From contig NZ_CP071596.1 of the NCBI RefSeq assembly GCF_017357105.1, forward strand, positions 3,534,001 through 3,598,000: a stretch of DNA of 64,000 nucleotides, given 5' to 3'. Shown in pieces: positions 57,469 through 64,000 of this stretch. The translations under genes were made by a program, and so were the position numbers. The notes under the pieces are model-generated. The model ran no database searches. It was not told the DNA's origin and worked only from the letters and a program-made list of their open reading frames with translations. Positions within the stretch are counted from its first letter, which is position 1, and every line of letters begins with the position of its first letter. Origin of the DNA: Natronosalvus caseinilyticus. GTDB taxonomy: Archaea; Halobacteriota; Halobacteria; Halobacteriales; Natrialbaceae.

Positions 57469-59505
57469 ATGGAAACTGCATTCGATCTGGCGCCGGCAAT
57501 CGTCCTCCTGCCGCTCGCGGCGTTCGTCGTCGCGTTGCTCTTCGGCGACTACATGCCGAAGAAGGGCGCACTCGCCGGCATCGTCGCGACCGCCGGGTCG
57601 CTGGTCCTGTCATTGTTCGTGCTGGCAGGCGTCGCGACCGGCGGCCAGCGACAGGAGACGTACTTCACGTGGGTGGCCGGCGACGCGCTGAGTCAGACCG
57701 GCGAGGAGACGATCGAGTTCACGTTCGGCATCCTGCTCGACCCGCTGTCGGCACTGATGCTCGTCATCGTGACGCTCATCGCGTTCCTCGTCCACCTGTT
57801 CAGTCTCGGCTACATGAACGCCGAAGGTGAAACGGGGCTGCGACGCTACTACGCCGAGCTGGGGCTGTTTACGTTCAGCATGCTCGCGTTCGTCGTCGCG
57901 GACAACTTGCTGATGGCGTTCATGTTCTTCGAACTGGTAGGTCTCTGTTCGTACCTGCTCATCGGCTTCTGGTTCCGCACCGAATCCGCGCCATCGGCCG
58001 CGAAGAAGGCGTTCCTGGTGACCCGTTTCGGGGACTACTTCTTCCTCATCGGCGTCGTCGCCATCGGTGCGACCTTCGGCACCCTCGCCTTCCAGGGCGA
58101 CGGCTCGTTCGTCGCCGCCGCCGAGGAAGCGATCAGCAACGAGGAGACCCTGTTCGGCTTCGACGCCCAGACCTGGGTGACGATCACCGGCCTGCTCGTC
58201 CTGGGCGGGGTCATCGGGAAGTCCGCGCAGTTCCCGCTGCACACCTGGCTCCCGGACGCGATGGAGGGTCCGACCACGGTGTCGGCCCTGATCCACGCCG
58301 CGACGATGGTCGCCGCCGGGGTCTACCTCGTCGCCCGCATGTTCGGCTTCTACGCCCAGTCGCCGACGGCGCTCGCGGTCATCGCCTTCACCGGCGGCTT
58401 CACCGCACTCTTCGCCGCGACGATGGGCGTCGTCAAAGACGACATCAAGCAGGTGCTCGCGTACTCGACCATCAGCCAGTACGGCTACATGATGCTCGGA
58501 CTGGGCGTCGGCGGCTACGTCGCTGGCGTCTTCCACCTGATGAACCACGCCTTCTTCAAGGCGCTCCTGTTCCTCGGCGCCGGGGCCGTCATCGTCCTCA
58601 TGCACCACGAACAGGACATGTGGAAGATGGGCGGGCTCAAGGACAGAGCCCCCGTCGTCTACTACACGTTCCTCGCGGGCGCACTCGCGCTCGCGGGCAT
58701 CGTCCCGTTCTCGGGCTTCTGGTCGAAAGACGAGATCCTCTACGACGCTCTCATCGTCGGCCTCGAGCAGCCGATCTTCCTCGCAGCGTACGCGATGGGC
58801 CTGATCGCCGTGTTCTTCACCGGCTTCTACACCTTCCGGATGGTCTTCCTGACCTTCCACGGTGAACCCCGGACGGAGACCGCGCGCAACCCCCACCCGG
58901 TCGGGTTGCCGATCAAGATTCCGCTCGCGACGCTGGGCGTGCTGGCGCTGGTCGCCGGCGCTGCCAACCTCGCGCCGATCTACAAGCTCACCGGCGCCGA
59001 GATCACGTTCCTCGAGTTCTGGCTCGACGGCGAGTACGGCGGGTTCTCCGACCTGACCTACCACGCCTACCACGACGCCGTGGCGTTCGAGGAGGGCTAC
59101 ATCGGCTCCGAGACGATCACGCTCTTGCTCGGCGCCGGCCTCTCGCTCGGCCTCGCGCTCGCGGGCGCCGGCCTCGCGTACATCCTGTACAACGTACCCG
59201 ACCCGGTCCCACACACCCAGAACCTGGGCAGCGCGCGAACCGTCCTGCGCAGCAACTACTACCAGGACGAGTACCAGGTCTGGCTCGCCGAGAAGTTCAC
59301 GCTGCCGGTGGCTCGAGCCGCCGACCGCTTCGACCAGACGGTCATCGACGGCGTCGTCAACGGCGTCTCGAGCGTGAGCCTCTTTAGCGGAAGCCGCGTG
59401 AAGCGGTTGCAGACCGGTGTCGTGACGAACTACGCGGCACTGATCATCGTCGGGTTCATCGCGTTGCTTGTGGTGCTCGGCGTGCTCGGAGGGTGGTTCG
59501 TATGA
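57469..59505 (+). CDS. nuoL: NADH dehydrogenase-like complex subunit L
   Basis: The 678-residue antiporter-like membrane subunit has at least 14 helices. Conserved segments are MFFELVGLCSYLLIGFWFRT, GKSAQFPLHTWLPDAMEGPT, VSALIHAATMVAAGVYLVAR, GVVKDDIKQVLAYSTISQYG and NHAFFKALLFLGAGAV, with the channel Lys/Glu. It forms the distal pump and the long lateral helix near the C-terminus. Overlaps nuoM by 4 bp. Confidence 0.95.
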   Translation: METAFDLAPAIVLLPLAAFVVALLFGDYMPKKGALAGIVATAGSLVLSLFVLAGVATGGQRQETYFTWVAGDALSQTGEETIEFTFGILLDPLSALMLVIVTLIAFLVHLFSLGYMNAEGETGLRRYYAELGLFTFSMLAFVVADNLLMAFMFFELVGLCSYLLIGFWFRTESAPSAAKKAFLVTRFGDYFFLIGVVAIGATFGTLAFQGDGSFVAAAEEAISNEETLFGFDAQTWVTITGLLVLGGVIGKSAQFPLHTWLPDAMEGPTTVSALIHAATMVAAGVYLVARMFGFYAQSPTALAVIAFTGGFTALFAATMGVVKDDIKQVLAYSTISQYGYMMLGLGVGGYVAGVFHLMNHAFFKALLFLGAGAVIVLMHHEQDMWKMGGLKDRAPVVYYTFLAGALALAGIVPFSGFWSKDEILYDALIVGLEQPIFLAAYAMGLIAVFFTGFYTFRMVFLTFHGEPRTETARNPHPVGLPIKIPLATLGVLALVAGAANLAPIYKLTGAEITFLEFWLDGEYGGFSDLTYHAYHDAVAFEEGYIGSETITLLLGAGLSLGLALAGAGLAYILYNVPDPVPHTQNLGSARTVLRSNYYQDEYQVWLAEKFTLPVARAADRFDQTVIDGVVNGVSSVSLFSGSRVKRLQTGVVTNYAALIIVGFIALLVVLGVLGGWFV

Positions 59506-61028
59506 TGATCGAGACGCTACTCGCAGTCACGTTTGTGGGCGCGCTGGTGACGTTCCTCGCGCCCAACCGTATCGCCGGAAAACTAGCCTTTGCGATCAGC
59601 CTCGTGCCGGTCGCGCTGTCGGTCTGGCTGTTCACTGCCTTCGACGGCAGCGGGAACGCGTTAGTCGACGGCGGCACGCTCGCATTCGAGTCCCGAACGA
59701 CCTGGATCGAACTCGGCGCCTACGAGATTTCGTGGTACGTCGGGCTCGACGGCATCAGCCTGCCGCTGGTCGTCCTGACGACGGTCCTCTCGACGCTCGC
59801 GATCTTGAGTTCGTGGACGCCGATCGACACGCGCCAGTCGCAGTTCTACGGCCTGATCCTGTTCATCGAGGCGAACCTGATCGGCGTCTTCGCTGCGCTG
59901 GACTTCTTCGTCTGGTTCATCTTCTGGGAGGCCGTCCTCATCCCGATGTACTTGCTGATCGGGGTCTGGGGCGGCCCGCGCCGGAAGTACGCCGCGATCA
60001 AGTTCTTCGTCTACACGAACGTCGCCTCGCTGCTAATGTTCGGGGCGTTCATGACGCTCGTCTTCAGCCTCGACGTCTCGTCGTTCGCGCTCACGGAGAT
60101 TACGCAGGCGATGCTCGCGGGTGGCCCCGAGGGATTCGCCGGCGTCGCCGGTAGCACGGTCGCCTCGCTGGTGTTCATCGCGATGTTCATCGGCTTCGCC
60201 GTGAAGGTCCCCGTGGTGCCGTTCCACACCTGGCTGCCCGACGCTCACGTCGAGGCACCGACGCCAGCGTCGGTGCTCCTGGCGGGCGTCCTGCTGAAGA
60301 TGGGGACCTACGCCCTGCTCCGGTTCAACTTCACGATGTTCCCCGAGCAGGTCGAGCTGTACGCGATTCCGATCGCAGCCATCGCCGTGATCAGCGTCAT
60401 CTACGGCGCGATGTTGGCGCTGGCCCAGACGGACCTCAAGCGGATCGTCGCCTACTCCTCTGTCTCGTCGATGGGCTACGTGATCCTCGGCCTGATCGCG
60501 TTCACTCACTTCGGCGTGGGCGGCGCGACCTTCCAGATGGTTTCCCACGGCCTGATCTCGGGCCTGATGTTCATGGCCGTCGGCGTGATCTACAACGCCA
60601 CCCACACCCGGATGGTTACCGACATGTCCGGGATGGCCGACAAGATGCCCATCGCCGTCGGTATCCTCATCGCCGGCGCGTTCGGCTACATGGGCCTGCC
60701 GCTGATGAGCGGCTTCGCGGCGGAGTACTTCATCTTCTTCGGGACCTTCGGTTCCGAGGTGCTGACGTACGCGCCGCTGTTTACCGGCCTGGCGATGTTC
60801 GGCATCGTCATCGTCGCCGGCTACCTGCTGTTCGCGATGCAGCGGACGCTGTTTGGCCCCTTCCGGCTCGAGACCGACTACGAAATCGGTCGCGCGCCGT
60901 TCCACGACGTCGCGCCGATGTTCGTGTTGCTGGGGCTGATCATCGCCCTCGGCGTCGCACCGGAGTTGATCTTCGACATGATCCTTGACGCAGTCGATCC
61001 GATCCTCGAACAGGGAGGTGGTGCCTGA
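59502..61028 (+). CDS. nuoM: NADH dehydrogenase-like complex subunit M
   Basis: The 508-residue antiporter-like subunit has the motifs FIFWEAVLIPMYLLIGVWGG, VPVVPFHTWLPDAHVEAPTP, SVLLAGVLLKMGTYALLRFN, LAQTDLKRIVAYSSVSSMGY and VSHGLISGLMFMAVGVIYNA. Proton translocation in the membrane arm. Starts at 59502 (MMIETLLAV) overlapping nuoL by 4 bp; the stop overlaps nuoN by 1 bp. Confidence 0.95.
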   Translation: MMIETLLAVTFVGALVTFLAPNRIAGKLAFAISLVPVALSVWLFTAFDGSGNALVDGGTLAFESRTTWIELGAYEISWYVGLDGISLPLVVLTTVLSTLAILSSWTPIDTRQSQFYGLILFIEANLIGVFAALDFFVWFIFWEAVLIPMYLLIGVWGGPRRKYAAIKFFVYTNVASLLMFGAFMTLVFSLDVSSFALTEITQAMLAGGPEGFAGVAGSTVASLVFIAMFIGFAVKVPVVPFHTWLPDAHVEAPTPASVLLAGVLLKMGTYALLRFNFTMFPEQVELYAIPIAAIAVISVIYGAMLALAQTDLKRIVAYSSVSSMGYVILGLIAFTHFGVGGATFQMVSHGLISGLMFMAVGVIYNATHTRMVTDMSGMADKMPIAVGILIAGAFGYMGLPLMSGFAAEYFIFFGTFGSEVLTYAPLFTGLAMFGIVIVAGYLLFAMQRTLFGPFRLETDYEIGRAPFHDVAPMFVLLGLIIALGVAPELIFDMILDAVDPILEQGGGA

Positions 61029-62635
61029 TGGTTAACGCACTCGTGCCGGCGGAGTGGCTCGCACTCGCGCCGACGCTCGCGCTGGCCCTGACCGCCATGG
61101 TATTGTTCGTCTTCGACAGCATCAGCCCGCGGTCGACGAACCGCCCGGCGCTCGCTGGCATCGCCGCCACCGGCGCCATCGTCTCGCTCGCCATCGCGGT
61201 CTGGTTCGCCGTCGCGGGAACCGGCTCCGAGAACGCCGACGCTGGCTACGACCTCTGGTTCGTCGTCGGCGAGTCCCAGGCCGGGGCCGGCGCCATCGAC
61301 CTCTTCGGCGGCCAGATGATCGTCGACCAGATGGCGCTGTTCTTCATGATCGTCGTCGCCGTCGTCACCGCGATGGTGGCGATCGCGAGCTACGACTACA
61401 TGGCCGGACACACCTACCAGGCCGAGTACTACTCGCTGCTCTTGCTCGCGGCGACCGGGATGTCGACGATGGCCGCGGCGAACAGCCTCGTCACCATCTT
61501 TCTCGCCCTCGAGCTGGCGAGTCTCCCCTCTTACGCGCTCGTGTCCATCCTCAAGACCAACCGTGGGAGCGTCGAGGCCGGTCTGAAGTACTTCCTGATC
61601 GGCGCGTTCTCCTCGGCCATCTTCGTCTTCGGGATCAGCCTCGTCTACGGCGTCACCGGCCACCTGCAACTCGAGGCCATCGCCGACGTCGTCACGGGCG
61701 AGGCCGAGCCCGGATCGGGCCACGACGTCTCCGAGATGGGCGGTCTGCTCGGACTGGGGCTCCTGATGCTCATCGGTGGCTTCGCGTACAAGACCTCGAG
61801 CGTACCCTTCCACTTTTGGGCGCCGGAGGCCTACGAGGGGGCGCCGGCACCGATCTCGGCGTTCCTCTCCTCGGCCTCGAAGGCCGCCGGCTTCGTGATC
61901 CTCTTTCGCGTGTTCACGACGGCGTTCCCGCTTGAGGCGACGGCCGAGATCATCGGCCTCGAGTGGACTCACGCGTTCATCATCCTGGCCATCGTCACGA
62001 TGACGGTCGGGAACTTCGCGGCGGCCACCCAGGAGAACGTCAAGCGAATGCTCGCGTACTCCTCGGTCGGGCACGCGGGCTACGCGCTGATCGGGCTGGC
62101 GGGGCTGACCGTCGACGGCGGCGAACTCGTTCTCGGCGCCGCGATGATGCACCTGCTGGTCTACGGCTTCATGAACACCGGCGCGTTCCTGTTCGTCGCC
62201 CTGGCGGAGTACTGGGGCGTCGGCCGAACGTTCGAGGACTACAACGGCCTCGCGGCCCGGGCGCCCGTCGCCTGTGCCGCCCTGGCCGTGTTCATGTTCA
62301 GCCTCGCCGGCATCCCGCCCTTCGGCGGCTTCTGGAGCAAGTACTTCCTGTTCACGGGCTCCCTCGAGGCGGCGTCGGCCAACCCCGCGATGTTGATCGT
62401 CGCGGCCGCGCTGGTGGTCAACAGCGCGCTGTCGCTGTACTACTACTCGCGGCTCGTGAAGGCCGTCTGGATCGACGACCCAGTCTCGGGCGTCGACCGG
62501 GACTTCGGCGGCTCGCCGACGGGACTGTACGCGGCCATCGTCTTCGCCGCCGTGATGACGCTCGTTCTGTTGCCCGGCTTCGGGCCGGTTGCGGACCTCG
62601 CGATCGACGCGGCGAGTGCGGTCGTCGTCTCCTGA
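61028..62635 (+). CDS. nuoN: NADH dehydrogenase-like complex subunit N
   Basis: The 535-residue antiporter-like subunit has LTIFLALELASLPSYALVSI-like segment (residues about 157-176), SVPFHFWAPEAYEGAPAPIS, FLSSASKAAGFVILFRVFTT, QENVKRMLAYSSVGHAGYAL and LVYGFMNTGAFLFVALAEYW. A GGGAGGTGG Shine-Dalgarno precedes the ATG. It ends the nuo operon; the DHH gene begins 41 bp later on the same strand. Confidence 0.95.
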   Translation: MVNALVPAEWLALAPTLALALTAMVLFVFDSISPRSTNRPALAGIAATGAIVSLAIAVWFAVAGTGSENADAGYDLWFVVGESQAGAGAIDLFGGQMIVDQMALFFMIVVAVVTAMVAIASYDYMAGHTYQAEYYSLLLLAATGMSTMAAANSLVTIFLALELASLPSYALVSILKTNRGSVEAGLKYFLIGAFSSAIFVFGISLVYGVTGHLQLEAIADVVTGEAEPGSGHDVSEMGGLLGLGLLMLIGGFAYKTSSVPFHFWAPEAYEGAPAPISAFLSSASKAAGFVILFRVFTTAFPLEATAEIIGLEWTHAFIILAIVTMTVGNFAAATQENVKRMLAYSSVGHAGYALIGLAGLTVDGGELVLGAAMMHLLVYGFMNTGAFLFVALAEYWGVGRTFEDYNGLAARAPVACAALAVFMFSLAGIPPFGGFWSKYFLFTGSLEAASANPAMLIVAAALVVNSALSLYYYSRLVKAVWIDDPVSGVDRDFGGSPTGLYAAIVFAAVMTLVLLPGFGPVADLAIDAASAVVVS

Positions 62636-62676
62636 ATACCCGGTAGCTTTTACCCTGTTCGGTGGAAATCCGCGGT

Positions 62677-64000
62677 ATGGTCTCCCGGCTCGTCCTCGGA
62701 TGTGGGGACGTCGGACAACGCGTCGTCGAGCGGCTGCCGGACTCGGCCCCGCCACCCCTTCGATCGACCGCCGGCTCCGCCACGACGGCACGTGATCGCA
62801 AGACGTTGTTCGTCGTCTCGAGAGACGAAGACGTGGTCGAGACGCTTCGGGAGGAGAACGTGCGAGCTCGGCAAGGCGAGCCGTCGGAGCGGTCGCTTCT
62901 CGAAAACCTCGAACTGGAGTTCGAATCCGGCTCGCCGGATCTCGTGTTCGTCGCCGGTGACGACAGTGGCGAGAACCGGCGGACGCTCGAGACGGCGCGA
63001 GCGGTATTTCCCGACGCGATATTCGTGGCGTACGTGGGTGAGAGCGAGTCCGAAGCGGACCGCCAGGACGACAGACGAACCATCGAACGGCAGGCGACCC
63101 ACGTCGTCGATTCGATCGAAACCGTCGTCGAGTGGGTCGCCGAGCGTACGGTCTCACAGGGGGCCCAGAAGGCGATCGAACTGCGGGCCCACCTCTCTCA
63201 GATCACGGGGACGCTCGCCGTCATCGCGCACGATAACCCCGATCCGGACGCCATCGCGAGCGCCGTCGCGCTGGTCGAACTCGCCGAGAGCGTCGGCGTC
63301 GAGGCCGAGGCCTGTTACTACGGCGAGATTTCCCACCAGGAGAACCGGGCGATGGTCAACTTGCTGGACCTCGACCTTCGCACACTCGAGCCGACGGACT
63401 CGCTGGAAGCGTACGATGCGTTCGCGCTCGTCGACCACTCTCGACCCGGCGTGAACGACCAGCTTCCGGCGGATCTCGATATCGACATCGTGATCGACCA
63501 CCACCCGCCGCGCGGACCGGTCCCGGGCGAGTTCTACGACCTCCGCCAGCGCGTCGGCGCGACGAGTACGGTCCTCACCGAGTACCTCGAGTACTTCGGG
63601 ATCGACGTCGATAGCCAGATTGCGACGGCGTTGCTCTACGGGATTCGCGTCGATACCAGGGACTTCACCCGGGAAATCTCACCACCCGATTTCGAGGCTG
63701 CTGCAATGCTCTGGGACGCCGTCGACTTCGCGACGCTCCGAAAGATCGAGTACCCGACCGTCGAGGGCGACACCCTCGATACCGTCGCGCGAGCGATCAA
63801 GAACCGCGTCCAGCGTGGATCGGTGATCGCCGCCAGCGCCGGACGCATCACTGACCGCGACGCGCTGCCCCAGGCAGCCGACCAACTGCTCGCCATGGAT
63901 GGCATCGACACGACCCTGGTATTCGGCTTTCGTGACGAGATGGTGTTCGTCTCGGCGCGTTCACGTGGGAACGACCTCGACCTCGGGGAGACGCTTCGCG
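62677..64000 (+). CDS. TrkA-N Rossmann + DHH phosphoesterase, 3' end outside window
   Basis: The visible 441 residues (ATG 62677, MVSRLVLGCGDVGQRVVERL) start with a Rossmann fold, then a DHH phosphoesterase: VIAHDNPDPDAIASAVALVE (motif I), AYDAFALVDHSRPGVNDQ (motif II), DIDIVIDHHPPRGPVPGEFY (DHH motif) and ATALLYGIRVDTRDFTREIS (motif IV). This fusion acts on phosphodiesters such as short oligonucleotides or cyclic dinucleotides. NAD-type binding is suggested by the N-terminal fold. The DHHA1 part is cut by the window end. Confidence 0.88.
   Translation, partial: MVSRLVLGCGDVGQRVVERLPDSAPPPLRSTAGSATTARDRKTLFVVSRDEDVVETLREENVRARQGEPSERSLLENLELEFESGSPDLVFVAGDDSGENRRTLETARAVFPDAIFVAYVGESESEADRQDDRRTIERQATHVVDSIETVVEWVAERTVSQGAQKAIELRAHLSQITGTLAVIAHDNPDPDAIASAVALVELAESVGVEAEACYYGEISHQENRAMVNLLDLDLRTLEPTDSLEAYDAFALVDHSRPGVNDQLPADLDIDIVIDHHPPRGPVPGEFYDLRQRVGATSTVLTEYLEYFGIDVDSQIATALLYGIRVDTRDFTREISPPDFEAAAMLWDAVDFATLRKIEYPTVEGDTLDTVARAIKNRVQRGSVIAASAGRITDRDALPQAADQLLAMDGIDTTLVFGFRDEMVFVSARSRGNDLDLGETLR

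Noticed and set aside
60878-63157. 759-codon minus-strand frame opposite nuoN and the DHH gene
   Set aside because: Low-complexity Arg/Asp/Glu-rich translation and complete overlap with well-supported genes.

Overview
The window is chromosomal DNA of a haloarchaeon (class Halobacteria; the gene set looks most like Natrialbales such as Natrinema, Haloterrigena or Natronorubrum, but genus is inference). The evidence is high GC with strongly acidic proteins, several families that I recall only from haloarchaea (HalOD1, Bat-like HTH_10 regulators, Rcp1-type receivers, small lineage-specific DUFs), a TFB-type initiation factor, a B-family PolB2 polymerase, and an eleven-gene Nuo/Fpo-like complex without NuoEFG. 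Genes that open a transcription unit mostly have a TATA-like element about 25-30 bp before the start codon (leaderless). Genes inside operons overlap by 1-4 bp or carry a GGAGGTG-type Shine-Dalgarno sequence. I see no rRNA, complete tRNA, insertion sequence or CRISPR array.

Layout. 1-8.3 kb: CoA-binding protein (cut by the window edge), cysteine synthase, small haloarchaeal proteins, SprT-like zinc protein, a CARF-like/winged-helix regulator of the HFX_2341 type, a twin-arginine trypsin-like protein, and an acyl-CoA carboxyltransferase with an epsilon-like N-terminal extension. 8.6-20 kb: three overlapping paralogous GNAT acetyltransferases, a nitrilase-family amidase, SRPBCC protein, small HTH proteins, a two-WHy-domain protein, PhoU-like regulator, ATP-NAD kinase family protein, CinA-like protein, and a J-domain/[2Fe-2S] ferredoxin fusion. 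20-27.7 kb: MutS5-like ATPase, cytoplasmic 5'-nucleotidase-like phosphoesterase, an Rcp1-type receiver, a TFB + winged-helix pair, a 5-TM EamA-like protein, a HalOD1 protein and endonuclease III.

27.7-31.4 kb is the most interesting locus: a tightly overlapping three-gene cassette of a RecA/RadA-like protein with no Walker A motif, a small helical protein, and PolB2 with altered catalytic motifs. It is preceded by a cluster of TTTCGGAAA boxes. By analogy with bacterial ImuA-ImuB-DnaE2 mutasomes, it may be an archaeal damage-tolerance system.

31.4-48.8 kb: a decayed histidine kinase next to two receiver-domain regulators, an ABC exporter, two flavin-type (PPOX) proteins, a K+ channel, a DUF420 membrane protein, a creatininase-like/FAD oxidoreductase pair, Hsp20, a radical SAM protein with a helix-hairpin-helix tail followed by a TRAM-domain protein, a YkgJ-type cysteine-cluster protein, an MBL hydrolase and small regulators. 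48.9-51.8 kb: glycosyltransferase, then purK-purE (purine synthesis). 52-62.6 kb: the nuoA-B-CD-H-I-J1-J2-K-L-M-N operon (respiratory complex I core). The window ends inside a Rossmann + DHH phosphoesterase gene.
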